Source of the DNA: Rhodococcus oryzae
Lineage (GTDB): Bacteria > Actinomycetota > Actinomycetes > Mycobacteriales > Mycobacteriaceae
Assembly (NCBI RefSeq): GCF_005049235.1
Contig: NZ_SUMD01000009.1
Coordinates: forward strand, 165,970-229,969
Direction: 5' to 3'
Length of the DNA: 64,000 nucleotides
A model generated the notes under the pieces. That model did no database searches. It had not been told where the DNA came from and saw nothing but the letters and a program-made list of their open reading frames with translations. Positions 1 to 9,086 of the stretch are shown piece by piece (the first letter of the stretch is position 1; every line of letters starts with the position of its first letter). The position numbers and the translations under genes are program-made.

Positions 1-20
1 AGGTGGTCGTTTTCGGTCAT
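1..20 (-). CDS. 5' end of an unidentified gene running off the left edge
   Basis: On the minus strand a GGAGG box (bases 25-29) precedes two adjacent ATG codons. The second ATG (18-20) has the better spacing and opens a frame starting M-T-E-N-D-H. Only six codons lie in the window, so no function can be given. The gene would be read leftward, like the next three genes. Confidence 0.35.
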
Positions 21-305
21 CATTCCTCCCGAAGGGCAGCGGACTGTCAGTGTTGTTGTGCGGATGTCGGATTGCCGATTCGGGCTCGCGCGGCGGGATC
101 ACGCGAGCCGGTCAAGGAAAGTCGTTCGGACCGGCGCGTCAGGCAGTGGCGGCCGCGTACCCGTGGGCTTCCGCGACCTCGGCGGACAAGAGCACACCGT
201 CGTGGGTGCTCAGGCCCTGTTGTGGTCGAGGGCATCGACGTCGAGACGCAGTTGAGGGTATTCGGCTATCACGACATCGTCCTCATAAGACCACTAGCGC
301 GGCAT
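21..305. other. Intergenic stretch with possible decayed coding remnant
   Basis: I see no intact gene. On the minus strand, between about 275 and 150, two frames read like protein (a piece with AEYPQLRLDVDALDH, then a piece with HDGVLLSAEVAEAHG ending in a stop) and are offset by a frameshift. This could be the 3' end of a decayed gene. The family is not recognised. Confidence 0.25.
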
Positions 306-545
306 TCATGCGCGACAGCCGGTGGCGAGTCGGCCACGGCAGATGTTGCGCAGCTGCTGGGCAACATCAGTAGGAAGGTGATTTGCTGCGCCGGCGTTCA
401 GGAACGCTTCCAGCCTTCGGAAGAACTCGACCGGGGTGAGGCCGAACTCGATGAAGATGTCACCCGCCGAACCGCCACCCCAATGGCGCCACTTGAGTGC
501 GAAATTCATGATTTGCTGGTCCGGTAGGGGCTTCGAGCGCGCCAT
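306..545 (-). CDS. Small protein resembling DUF3263 (79 aa)
   Basis: The start chosen is the ATG that opens MARSKPLPDQQ; the longer frame upstream is low-complexity and has no ribosome site. The body (FALKWRHWGGGSAGDIF, then FGLTPVEFFRRLEAFLN) has the shape of the short DUF3263 family, in which a Trp-rich helix is followed by a helix-turn-helix-like segment with the pattern F-G-L-x-P/A-x-x-F/Y. The match is by eye and weak. The role is unknown; a DNA-binding or adaptor role would be inference. It lies downstream of ridA on the same strand, about 100 bp away. Confidence 0.5.
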   Translation of the reverse strand: MARSKPLPDQQIMNFALKWRHWGGGSAGDIFIEFGLTPVEFFRRLEAFLNAGAANHLPTDVAQQLRNICRGRLATGCRA

Positions 546-645
546 GATGCATCCTTTCGGCGGGTGACCTGGCTCGTGTTGTCTTAGCGAGTACGTGTGG
601 CGAGTAATCATCGGTGCTTGGGTTGACTGCGTGACCGCCTGCGAG

Positions 646-1167
646 TCAGGCGACCTCAACGACGAGTTCGACCTCGACGGGTGCATTCAAGGGCAGTTCC
701 GCGACGCCGACAGCTGAGCGCGCATGTGCCCCGGCGTCACCAAAGACATTCACCAGCAGTTTCGAGGCCCCGTTGATGACGGATGGCTGGCCCGTGAAAT
801 CGTCCGCGGACGCGACGAACCCGACCACCTTCACAACACGCACAACGGCGTCGAGTCCGACGAGCGCATCGATGGCAGCGAGGGCATTGAGGGTGCAGAT
901 CTCCGCCGCCCTCGACGCATCGGTCACTGAAACGTCTCGACCAACCTTTCCTGGCTGTTCGATCATCCCCTGAACCAGCGGTAGCTGTCCCGAGGTGTAG
1001 ACCAGATTGCCAGCCTGCACGGCCGCCACATAGGCACCGATCGGCGCCGACGCTACCGGCAGGGTGTACCCGAACTTGCTGAGGATCGCCGCTCCTGATG
1101 TCAAGCGCGCAGGGGCGGCACTCTTCGCGTCGCGGGGTGCATCGGGGGCTGATAGTTGCTCGCGCAT
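646..1167 (-). CDS. RidA (YjgF/YER057c/UK114) family enamine/imine deaminase
   Basis: The 173-aa protein carries the Rid signature region (GAYVAAVQAGNLVYTSGQLP) and the segment VGLDAVVRVVKVVGFVASADDF typical of the trimeric chorismate-mutase-like fold. Known members hydrolyse reactive enamine/imine intermediates such as 2-aminoacrylate in the cytoplasm. The N-terminus is about 30 residues longer than in minimal RidA, as in Rid-subfamily proteins of actinobacteria. An AGGAG box six bases before the ATG supports the start. Lying beside an amino-acid dehydrogenase and an amino-acid permease, it probably clears imines made by amino-acid oxidation. The family is clear and the exact substrate is not. 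Confidence 0.85.
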   Translation of the reverse strand: MREQLSAPDAPRDAKSAAPARLTSGAAILSKFGYTLPVASAPIGAYVAAVQAGNLVYTSGQLPLVQGMIEQPGKVGRDVSVTDASRAAEICTLNALAAIDALVGLDAVVRVVKVVGFVASADDFTGQPSVINGASKLLVNVFGDAGAHARSAVGVAELPLNAPVEVELVVEVA

Positions 1168-1559
1168 ACGTTGCTCCTGATTCGAGTATTGTTGTCATTT
1201 ACGGGAATTGGCCAGTGGGCGGAGAATGTGCGCTGCCTGAGCGGCGTCAATGTTCAGCGCCCATGGCCGTCGTTCGATGTGTCAATTGTGCTGCTCGTCA
1301 CCCAGAAGCGCATCGTCCCGTCGGCACCAATCGCAGCGGAGATCTAGTGCGGATTCAACAACGAGGAAGGCTTTGGGGCGAAAGGTCTCTGTCCGAGATG
1401 CGGAAGTAGGCGGCGGATCTCGGTGCCGAGTATCCGTCATGTGGAGCATTCCTCGATATGCCACCGGGACCGGCAACCGTGGTGAGCACTAGCAGTGAGC
1501 CCTTCCGGATCAGAAGCGCGCGTTGGGTTTTGCGTCCCGGGGTTCCTGGCACGTCGCCT
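1168..1559. other. Intergenic, 392 bp, no gene called
   Basis: The stretch separates ridA from the 3' end of the PucR-type regulator. An open + strand frame runs to a stop near 1347 and includes WPSFDVSIVLLVTQKR, but it has no convincing start and no family match. I see no RNA gene or clear terminator. Confidence 0.4.
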
Positions 1560-3224
1560 CTAAGGTATCTCCTCGGACGTCTGGTCCTTCGGACCGTCAG
1601 TCGCCGCGCGAGCGTCGGATGGTCCTGAAGTGACGTCCCGGGCAGAGAGGTCCTTCTTGGCTTTCGTGTCGTTTCGGGCGTCCAGGACTGAGGTGAGGTG
1701 GATTGCGATAGCGAGGCGGAGTCGGGTCTCAGTCAGGTCGAGTCCGGTGAGTTCGGTGATGTGCTTCATTCTGTAGCGCAACGTATTCGGATGGATATGG
1801 AGCGAATGTGCGGCCCGCTTCGGTTCGCCGTAGTGCGCGAGGAATGTGGACAGAGTGGCCACGTATTCGGTTCCGCGCTCTGCATCGTGCTCGACCAACG
1901 TCTGGACGGGTCCCTCGCCGAGGGGCGGCCCCGTGAGTAGAGCCGCTTGGGCTCGCGCGAGAACGATCTCGTGCCAGGCCTCCTCGAAGGTCGTCGCCGG
2001 AGCCGCCACGCGCCCTGTGCGGGCCAGGCGAATGAGTTCGGTTGCCTCGGCGCGTGATCGGGGGAGATCCTTCGTCGTGTGCGCGGGCCTTCCGGCGAGG
2101 ACAGCCACGCCACTGTCGTACGCGGATGTCTCGGCGGCCAATGCATGGAGCCATGCCCAGCTCCCCACGGTACGGGGCGCCCCATTTTCGGTGACCACGG
2201 CTATCGGAACGCCGTCGATGGCAGTGAGGAGTGGCTGTGTCCATCCGTGCCGGCGCATGACCGACTCCCACAGTTCGACCCGGTAATCCGGCGCCTCGTC
2301 GGTACCAGTGTCGGCCAATGCGACGACCCGCCAGGGGCCTGGAGGGAGTCGCAGGCCGGTTTCGTGGTCGGGTGTGAGCAACGCGGCGCGAAGGCGGTCA
2401 GCCATCATGCGTCGTGCTGCACCAGACTGAGCGCGCAATCGCAGCAGGTGCAGGGCGATCACCGAAGCGGTTCGGGTCAGCTCGCGTACCTGGTCGTCGG
2501 GGACGGGTCCGGGGTCCACGGCCCAGATCGAGCCGAGTAGCTCGCGTCCGGCGCGGATAGGAATGATGAGGCGCGGCAGCACGCCGTCAGGGCCGGCATC
2601 GACCCAGATCGGCTCGTCGGACTTTTGTAGTCGCCGGAAGGTTCCGCGGGAGCGAAAGTGGCTGATGATCCGGTCGGGGACGCGACGTCCGACGATGGTG
2701 GAGATGCGGGCGGGGTCGGCGGTGTCCTGGAGTTCGGAATAGGCGAGGACACGCGAGTCGGCGTCTTCGATCGTCACGGGTGCGGAGATGATCGCGGCGG
2801 CAGCGTCGGCGAACGCGAACAGTTCGCCGTAGCCGCTGGGATCACGCTGAATCTCCGACCCCGCGAGTGTCGTGGAGTGATCGAGGATGCTGCGTGTCAA
2901 CCACACCAGGTGTGTCCACGATGCCTGCGGCTGCAGCTCGACCAGTCCGATGCCCAGTTCTGTGGCGAGGCCGGCTACGTCCGGGTCGTCGGCGAAGGGT
3001 GCCTTGAGGATCACGGCAGCGGCGCCGGTGCGGTCTGAGTGATTCAGGAGGTCGACGGCGGCGGCCGTGCTGTCGATCCCGAGTCCCAGGACGAGGCCGC
3101 CGGAGTGCTCGAAGGACGGGTCGCCAGAGAGGGTGACGTCGCTGATCTGGTCTCGGTGACCGGAGACAACCTGGCGAAGCAGGGCTCCGCCGAGGGAGTC
3201 GATCAATGCACTGACGTGGATCAT
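1560..3224 (-). CDS. PucR-family transcriptional regulator
   Basis: This 554-aa cytoplasmic regulator has the PucR layout: an N-terminal sensory region, a central GGDEF-like region, and a C-terminal PucR helix-turn-helix (about 460-515) with HYGEPKRAAHSLHIHPNTLR and the helix LTETRLRLAIAIHLTSVL. Family members control purine, allantoin or amino-acid degradation genes. The start is supported by GAGGAG six bases upstream. A charged tail of about 40 residues after the HTH domain is unusual and poorly conserved. It stands between ridA and the FAD dehydrogenase, all on the minus strand, and is the likely regulator of this amino-acid use cluster. The effector is unknown. Confidence 0.88.
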   Translation of the reverse strand: MIHVSALIDSLGGALLRQVVSGHRDQISDVTLSGDPSFEHSGGLVLGLGIDSTAAAVDLLNHSDRTGAAAVILKAPFADDPDVAGLATELGIGLVELQPQASWTHLVWLTRSILDHSTTLAGSEIQRDPSGYGELFAFADAAAAIISAPVTIEDADSRVLAYSELQDTADPARISTIVGRRVPDRIISHFRSRGTFRRLQKSDEPIWVDAGPDGVLPRLIIPIRAGRELLGSIWAVDPGPVPDDQVRELTRTASVIALHLLRLRAQSGAARRMMADRLRAALLTPDHETGLRLPPGPWRVVALADTGTDEAPDYRVELWESVMRRHGWTQPLLTAIDGVPIAVVTENGAPRTVGSWAWLHALAAETSAYDSGVAVLAGRPAHTTKDLPRSRAEATELIRLARTGRVAAPATTFEEAWHEIVLARAQAALLTGPPLGEGPVQTLVEHDAERGTEYVATLSTFLAHYGEPKRAAHSLHIHPNTLRYRMKHITELTGLDLTETRLRLAIAIHLTSVLDARNDTKAKKDLSARDVTSGPSDARAATDGPKDQTSEEIP

Positions 3225-3531
3225 CGGTACTCCTCGGTGCCGGAGACAACTCGGCTGGGCCTGTTCTCATTCGCTCAGCACGGGGGTGCAAGTCATGATC
3301 GAAGCCCAGCCAGCCGAACTCGTGTTCTTACGGTAGTGCCCAGCGGCTCGCTGCCGGTAGTCCGCTCGTGCACCGCTACGCCTTGATCGGGAGTCCGATC
3401 GCAGGCACACGTTTCAGCTCGGAATTCTGCCGTCACCTCGACGCGACCTGACGCCTGGCACGGGAAATCGCCAATTCGGAAGTTCGCGTCGAGGGCGACG
3501 GCATGTGCCTAGGAATTCACCGCCGCTCGAC
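3225..3531. other. Intergenic, 307 bp, probable promoter of the PucR gene
   Basis: The stretch lies between the 3' end of the FAD dehydrogenase gene and the start of the PucR-type gene. It should hold the promoter of the latter. I see no distinctive operator or terminator. Confidence 0.35.
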
Positions 3532-4788
3532 TCATCGCAGGGGATTGAACGGCGCCAGCTCGGGTGCGATTCGCCCGGTGGTGATGGTGTCGGCGAGCAG
3601 GCGCCCCGTCGCCGGCCCGAGGGTGATCCCCCACATGCCGTGACCGCCGGCCGCGAACACGCGCGGCGATCGGGTCGCTCCGATCACCGGCAGTCCGTCC
3701 GGTGTGCACGGTCGTGAACCCACCCATTCGTCGCGCCGCGCATCGAGGTCAGCGCCACGCAGCAACGGCCGCGCGGCCCGCACGATGGCGGCAATCCGCC
3801 GCCGATCCAGGGCGGCATCGGGGGCGCGGAACTCCATCATTCCGGCGACCCGGAGGCGGTCTCCGAGGGGGGTGCAGGCCACCCGCTGTGCCGGGAAGTA
3901 GACGGGCCCGGCCGGAACGTGATCGATCGCGACGCTGAAGCTGTATCCGCGTCCCGCCTGTACGGGAATCCCGACGCCGAAGTCGCGGGCGGTGTCGCCG
4001 AGCCACGTTCCGGTAGCGAGGACGACGGCATCGAATCGCCTAACGTCGCCGGTTGGACTCGAAACGCGCACGGCGCCAACTTCATCGACGACGCCGGAGA
4101 CCTCGTGGCCCTCGCGGATCGTGCCTCCGCGCTCGCGGACCGCCTCCGCAAGACTGTTCACGAAGTCACCGGGATTCATGAACCGCTGGCCGTGTAGCCG
4201 GATGGCGGCTCCGATCTCGTCGGACAGTGACGGCTCAACTCCGCGCGCGTCGTCGCCGGTCAGGACGTCGAATTCGATGCCCTGACCGGCAGCCCGAATG
4301 TGCTCGATCTCCTCGAGCAGGATGGCCCGTTCCGCCGGCGTCCGGTATGCAGCCAGAAAGGACTTCGCCTCATATGCGCTTCCCGTCACGCCGCCGTCCG
4401 CGAGTTCGTCGAACGCGGACAACGCATGTCGGTTGATCCCCACCAACGACTCCATCGCCACGCGCCACCGCGCGGCGGTGCTGTGTCGGGCGAATGATGC
4501 AAGGAACCGGAGCAACCGAGGATTCAACGTAGGCGGCACATAGACGGGCGAGGACGGGCTGAGCATGGCGCGAATGCCGTATCGAAGCACGGCAGGTTCG
4601 GGTAGCGGAGTGCTGATGCCGGGCGTGATCCACCCGGCATTCCCCCATGATGCGCCGGCCGCAATTCCCTTGCGGTCGAAGACCGTAACCTCGATTCCCC
4701 GCTCCTGCAGGAACCATGCTGTCGACAGCCCGACCATTCCCGCACCAACGATGCCGACGCGCTGTGGGGCCGTGGAACTGAGCCTCAT
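3532..4788 (-). CDS. FAD-dependent amino-acid dehydrogenase (DadA/D-amino-acid dehydrogenase type)
   Basis: The protein (418 aa from the ATG opening MRLSSTAPQRVGIVG) starts with an FAD-binding Rossmann motif, GIVGAGMVGLSTAWFL, followed by ERGIEVTVFDRKGIAAGASW. It ends with the DAO-family C-terminal FAD motif around FAAGGHGMWGITLGPATGRL. Such enzymes oxidatively deaminate D-amino acids, or N-methylated ones, to 2-oxo acids at the membrane. The start is favoured over an upstream in-frame ATG because GGAGAGG lies just before it. It is divergent from the permease gene 730 bp away and near ridA, which fits uptake and oxidation of an amino acid. The substrate (D-Ala, D-Ser, Gly or another) cannot be read from sequence. 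Confidence 0.82.
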   Translation of the reverse strand: MRLSSTAPQRVGIVGAGMVGLSTAWFLQERGIEVTVFDRKGIAAGASWGNAGWITPGISTPLPEPAVLRYGIRAMLSPSSPVYVPPTLNPRLLRFLASFARHSTAARWRVAMESLVGINRHALSAFDELADGGVTGSAYEAKSFLAAYRTPAERAILLEEIEHIRAAGQGIEFDVLTGDDARGVEPSLSDEIGAAIRLHGQRFMNPGDFVNSLAEAVRERGGTIREGHEVSGVVDEVGAVRVSSPTGDVRRFDAVVLATGTWLGDTARDFGVGIPVQAGRGYSFSVAIDHVPAGPVYFPAQRVACTPLGDRLRVAGMMEFRAPDAALDRRRIAAIVRAARPLLRGADLDARRDEWVGSRPCTPDGLPVIGATRSPRVFAAGGHGMWGITLGPATGRLLADTITTGRIAPELAPFNPLR

Positions 4789-5518
4789 GAAGTACCTCTC
4801 CTCGAACGTGGTGGCCGTCACACAATCTTCGAGTGGGTCGTGCGGTAAGTCACGGTGCTGTTCTTCCAACACTTCGCTTGCAGTCAGTGTCGACAGCACA
4901 ATCAGCCACCTGACCAGCGGTGACACGACCGAGGGGTCTGCGGCAGCGGTGCGATGCGCCCTTTGGTGATGCGCCTATGAAGCGGGCCGCGACTACACCG
5001 ATTCGGCAGCCTGCTGCCAAATCGGTCCGCTGTGGGGTGGTTGCCGAACCCGTCGCTGGGAATGGAGCGAGCGGCGCCGCCATTGTTTCGTAAAGCATTG
5101 TTGCACTGCGAATTTGGATAGAAATAGGCGTAACCTTCGTGTGCTCGCCGTGCGTCCATGTGGCCTCGGGATTTGAATCGACCGTTGCGCTTCGGCCCCG
5201 TCGCCCCTACAGTGTGATCCGCAGCACAGGACTCAGGTGCGAGACGCTGAGGCCAAGGGCCGGAACGTCCTTCAGTCGCAGTGAGGGCTTGCGACCATTC
5301 CCCATCGGCTAGATGCCAGAGAAATCTCGATGGGCAATGCCGGTGTTGTCGAGGACCGCGGCCGTTCCTTGGCATCCGAGCAATTGGGAATCGCACCCGT
5401 GCTCTCACGACATCCCAGCTGCGATCGATCCGACCAGTCGAGCCGGGCCGTGTATCGGCCCCGCCCGGAGGCCCAGAGTTGTTGCTGTGCAGCACCCATC
5501 CCAAGCTAGGAGCATCTT
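4789..5518. other. 730-bp divergent control region
   Basis: This stretch separates the divergent dehydrogenase and permease genes. Open frames here are short and lack codon bias. It should contain both promoters and a PucR binding site. No clear palindrome or riboswitch was recognised. Confidence 0.4.
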
Positions 5519-6967
5519 GTGTCCGAGTACACGAAGCCAAGAGTCGCATCTAAGCCACCTACTGGCGCAGCCGATGAGTCGCACGAGCAGGGACTGTCCC
5601 GGCAATTGTCCAACCGTCACATCCAGCTGATCGCGATCGGTGGTGCGATCGGCACCGGCCTGTTCATGGGGTCCGGAAAGACGATCTCCCTGGCCGGCCC
5701 GTCGGTGATCTTCGTGTACATGATCATCGGCACCCTGCTGTTCTTCGTCATGCGAGCCATGGGGGAGCTGCTGCTCTCGAACACCGACTACAAGTCCTTC
5801 GCGGACTTCGCCGCGGACCTGCTCGGACCGTGGGCCGGCTTCTTCACCGGATGGACCTACTGGTTCTGCTGGATCGTCACCGGTATCGCCGATGTCATCG
5901 CAATCGCAGGATATGTGTCGTACTGGTCGGGTTCGCTGCCGTTGTGGATCCCGGCCCTCATCTCGGTCGCGCTACTGATCGGCCTCAATCTGCCCACAGT
6001 GAAGGCGTTCGGCGAAACCGAGTTCTGGTTCGCGCTGGTCAAGATCATCGCGATCGTCGGCCTCATCGTGGTCGGCCTCGCCATGGTCTTCAGCCATTTC
6101 ACCGCGCCCGGCGGTGCTGAGGCCTCCTTCACCAATCTGTGGAATGACGGTGGGTTCTTCCCGACAGGCTTCATGGGCTTCGTCGCAGGCTTCCAGATCG
6201 CGACGTTCGCGTTCGTCGGAATCGAACTCGTCGGCACGACCGCCGCCGAGGCCAAGGATCCGGAGAAGAACCTGCCGAAGGCGATCAACTCGATTCCGGT
6301 CCGTGTGATGTTGTTCTACGTTGTGGCCCTCGTCGTGATCATCTCGGTCACTCCGTGGCGTGAGATCAGCGCCGACCGCAGCCCGTTCGTGGCGATGTTC
6401 ACCCTCGCGGGCCTCGGCATCGCGGCGTCGGTGATCAACTTCGTGGTCCTCACCTCCGCGACGTCGTCAGCGAATTCGGGTATCTACTCGACATCGCGGA
6501 TGGTCTACGGCCTCGCCCAGCAGGGTGACGCTCCTGCCTCGTTCGGCAAGCTCACCTCCCGCCGCGTCCCGGCCAACGCCCTGTACCTCTCGGGCGTGTT
6601 TCTGTTGGCCGGTGTCGTGATGGTCGCCGTCGGAAGCTCTCTCATCGAGGCGTTCACCATCGTGACGACCATCTCCTCACTCTGCTTCATCTTCGTCTGG
6701 ACGATCATCCTGATCAGCTACATCGTCTACCGGAAGCGTCGCCCGCACCTGCACGAGGCCTCCGCGTACAAGATGCCCGGCGGCATCCCGATGTGCTACG
6801 TCGTGATGGCCTTCTTCGGATTCCTGATCTGGGCGTTCACCCAGAAGGAGGACACTTTCCAGGCGCTGCTGATCACCCCTGTGTGGTTCGCGGTCCTGGG
6901 CGTGGCATGGGCGATTCGTCGCCGTCGGTCCGCGCGTATCGACCGCACAGCGGCCTTCCACGTGTGA
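5519..6967 (+). CDS. Amino-acid permease (APC superfamily, CycA/GabP-like)
   Basis: The 482-aa protein has twelve hydrophobic segments and the APC/AAT signature near the N-terminus (GLSRQLSNRHIQLIAIGGAI, then GTGLFMGSGKTISLAGPS). GELLLSNTDYKSFADFA and FVGIELVGTTAAEAKDPEKN are typical of proton-coupled permeases for neutral, D- or gamma-amino acids. It acts in the cytoplasmic membrane. The start is GTG at 5519, preceded by TAGGAG at good spacing. It is divergent from the FAD amino-acid dehydrogenase. The pair suggests import followed by oxidative deamination, as in D-Ala/D-Ser/Gly use. Family assignment is firm and the substrate is inferred. Confidence 0.9.
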   Translation: MSEYTKPRVASKPPTGAADESHEQGLSRQLSNRHIQLIAIGGAIGTGLFMGSGKTISLAGPSVIFVYMIIGTLLFFVMRAMGELLLSNTDYKSFADFAADLLGPWAGFFTGWTYWFCWIVTGIADVIAIAGYVSYWSGSLPLWIPALISVALLIGLNLPTVKAFGETEFWFALVKIIAIVGLIVVGLAMVFSHFTAPGGAEASFTNLWNDGGFFPTGFMGFVAGFQIATFAFVGIELVGTTAAEAKDPEKNLPKAINSIPVRVMLFYVVALVVIISVTPWREISADRSPFVAMFTLAGLGIAASVINFVVLTSATSSANSGIYSTSRMVYGLAQQGDAPASFGKLTSRRVPANALYLSGVFLLAGVVMVAVGSSLIEAFTIVTTISSLCFIFVWTIILISYIVYRKRRPHLHEASAYKMPGGIPMCYVVMAFFGFLIWAFTQKEDTFQALLITPVWFAVLGVAWAIRRRRSARIDRTAAFHV

Positions 6968-6981
6968 ATGCTCACTAGCGC

Positions 6982-7161
6982 GTGGAACTAGCCCGGTTGA
7001 TGGCCTCGGCGATTGCGGACACGGGGCAGGCAGCGTTCCTCACCGGCGAAGCCGGGATCGGCAAGACCGCGCTGCTGGAATGGGCCGAGGCGACTGCGGA
7101 GCAATCGGACCTGCGGACGTTCCCGACGACGCCCTGGATGAACGCCTCGTTGAGGCCATAG
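6982..7161 (+). pseudogene. Fragment of a LuxR-type AAA ATPase regulator
   Basis: An open frame from a GTG reads LARLMASAIADTG, then a Walker A segment FLTGEAGIGKTALLEW. This is the N-terminal P-loop start of large ATP-dependent LuxR regulators, which are usually 800-1000 aa. The similarity stops after about 43 codons and the frame ends at a stop in unrelated sequence. The rest of the gene is missing. The breakpoint, about 7112, joins it tail-to-tail to an NmrA-like fragment. Confidence 0.6.
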
Positions 7162-7265
7162 CCGACGAGGGCGGCGTGCAGCTCGTCGAGCGGCCGTCGT
7201 TCGTAGCGGACGGGGAGGCCGAGCTGTTCGGTCATGATGCGGGCAAGGTCGTTGGGGGACAGGTC
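7124..7265 (-). pseudogene. Fragment of an NmrA/SDR-type NAD(P)-binding protein
   Basis: On the minus strand DLSPNDLARIMTEQLGLPVR, then YERRPLDELHAALVGYGLNE, reads like the C-terminal part of NmrA-family NAD(P)-binding proteins. There is no start, no Rossmann glycine motif and no proper stop, so this is a remnant of about 47 codons. It abuts the LuxR fragment in opposite orientation. Confidence 0.5.
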
Positions 7266-7830
7266 CTGCGGCGGGGCGGCCGTCGCAGTTGGTGTCCGGG
7301 CCTGCGGTGCGCGCGCGGGCTGATGACGAGGCGCCGCTGCCGCCGGATCCCGGCCCCGATCCCTGGCTGGACGTCGTCGTTGACGAGTGGGGCGGTGATC
7401 CGTGGGCAGCAATCGGCGATAGACGCAAGGCCGGCCGCTACACATCGCGACCTGGTAACTCGTCGTCCAACTGGTAGCCCGCCATCCACGTCGTTCGCAT
7501 CGGCAGTTCCGAGGTGAGTTGACCGCGGTGTTGACCTTCTACGGTTCGAGGTGCGGTTCGAGGGTCGAGTTCAGGAGTGCGTCGAAGTCGTCCCTGCCAG
7601 TCACGGCTGGATCGAGCCAGCCAGGTGCAGTTCGCGATGCCTGGTCACGGGCCCGTATTCGATACCTCGCTCCAGAGCATTCCCCCGCGATCTCCAGACT
7701 TTCTCTCGCTCACCACCGTGAACATTGCGAGGGCAACAAACTTGGGTGCTGACGGATCGACCACCGGGCGTCGATCGCTCTTCGTGGATCAGCTGCGACT
7801 CCGTCCCGTTTGGAACGTCCCGTCAGCTGC
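7266..7830. other. 565 bp without an intact gene
   Basis: A frame near 7290-7477 reads DDEAPLPPDPGPDPWLDVVV and may be another gene scrap, but no family was recognised. The rest, up to the alcohol dehydrogenase promoter, shows nothing clear. Confidence 0.35.
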
Positions 7831-7870
7831 TTGACCAGCGTTCCTGGGGAATAATCTAGAACGTGTTCCA
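7831..7870 (+). promoter_or_regulatory. Putative promoter with TetR/KstR-like operator for the alcohol dehydrogenase
   Basis: TTGACC (7831-7836) and TAATCT (7852-7857) are reasonable -35/-10 elements, with a short 15-bp spacer. The sequence TAGAACGTGTTCCA (7857-7870) overlaps the -10 and fits the KstR-type palindrome TNNAACNNGTTNNA exactly. Overlap with the -10 suggests repression. No kstR gene is in the window, so the regulator is inferred. Confidence 0.45.
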
Positions 7871-7932
7871 GTTTGGAAGGTTTGTGGCTATGGTCACAGC
7901 TGCCAATAGTCACGGAGGGGGAGGGTGTTGCA

Positions 7933-9060
7933 ATGAAGACCAAGGGTGCGTTGCTGTGGGGCATCAACGAGAAGTGGTCAGTCGAGGAGATCGAGCTCGG
8001 TGACCCGGTGGCCGGCGAGGTGCAGATCCGCATGGAAGCTGCCGGTATGTGCCACTCCGATCACCACATCGTTACCGGTGCGACGCCGATGGCGTCCTAC
8101 CCGGCGATGGGTGGCCACGAGGGTGCGGGCGTGGTCACCAAGCTCGGCGCGGGGGTCAAGGATCTCGAGGTCGGTGACCATGTCGTGCTCTCGTTCATCC
8201 CGGCGTGTGGGCGCTGCCCGTCGTGCGTGTCGGGCCATTCGAACGTCTGCGATCTCGGTATGAAGCTGCTGCAGGGCCAGGCCATCGCCGATGGCACCTA
8301 CCGAATCCAGGCTCGTGGGGAGAACGTGATCCCGATGAGCCTGCTCGGCACGTTCTCGCCCTACATAACCGTCCACGAGTCCTCCGTCGTCAAGATCGAG
8401 AAGGACATCCCGTTCGAGCTCGCCGCCCTCGTCGCCTGCGGTGTCCCGACCGGATGGGGTTCGGCGACGAACATCGCCGAGATCAAACCGGGTGAATCGG
8501 TCGCGATCATCGGCGTCGGGGGCGTCGGCATGTTCGCACTGCAGGGTGCGGTCGCGTCAGGTGCGCGCCACGTTTTCGCGATCGACCCGGTGCCGTTCAA
8601 GCGCGAGCAGGCGCTCAAGTTCGGTGCGACGCACGCGTTCGCCTCGATGGAGGAGGCGATCGAACCGATCATGGAGATCACCTGGGGCCGCATGTGTCAG
8701 AAGACGATCATCACCGTCGGCGAGATGAAGGGCGAGTACATCGACCCGGCCCTCACCCTCACAGCAAAGACCGGTCGCTGCGTCCTCACCGCGATGGGCC
8801 ATATCGCCGACATGGACGCCAAGCTCAATGCGTTCACGTTCACGTTGCTCCAGAAGGGCCTGCAGGGCAACATCTACGGTGGCTGCAACACCCGCGTGGA
8901 CATCCCGAACCTGCTGAACCTGTACAGGGCCGGCCTGCTCAACCTCGAGGACATGGTCACCAACACCTATTCGCTCGAACAGGTCAACGAGGGCTACCAG
9001 GACATGCTCGACGGCAAGAACATTCGTGGCGTCATCCGCTACACCGAAGCGGACTGGTAG
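7933..9060 (+). CDS. Zinc-dependent alcohol dehydrogenase, NDMA-dependent (mycothiol-era MDR) type
   Basis: This 375-aa MDR-superfamily enzyme has the catalytic zinc ligands in MCHSDHH and GGHEGAGVV. A structural zinc site has four cysteines (ACGRCPSCVSGHSNVC), and the nucleotide fold has GVGGVGMFALQGA. The overall sequence resembles the actinobacterial NDMA-dependent methanol/alcohol dehydrogenase group, in which NAD(H) stays bound and needs an electron acceptor. It oxidises alcohols to aldehydes in the cytoplasm. The ATG at 7933 is chosen because homology begins at MKTKGALLWGINEKW. It is monocistronic, with a KstR-like site in its promoter and a hairpin after its stop. Confidence 0.88.
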   Translation: MKTKGALLWGINEKWSVEEIELGDPVAGEVQIRMEAAGMCHSDHHIVTGATPMASYPAMGGHEGAGVVTKLGAGVKDLEVGDHVVLSFIPACGRCPSCVSGHSNVCDLGMKLLQGQAIADGTYRIQARGENVIPMSLLGTFSPYITVHESSVVKIEKDIPFELAALVACGVPTGWGSATNIAEIKPGESVAIIGVGGVGMFALQGAVASGARHVFAIDPVPFKREQALKFGATHAFASMEEAIEPIMEITWGRMCQKTIITVGEMKGEYIDPALTLTAKTGRCVLTAMGHIADMDAKLNAFTFTLLQKGLQGNIYGGCNTRVDIPNLLNLYRAGLLNLEDMVTNTYSLEQVNEGYQDMLDGKNIRGVIRYTEADW

Positions 9061-9086
9061 CTCGCCGATCGGGCGTGCCTCATAAT

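Noticed and set aside
3..527. 174-codon + strand frame at the left edge
   Set aside because: It is antisense to the DUF3263-like gene, rich in Arg and Cys, and has no family match.
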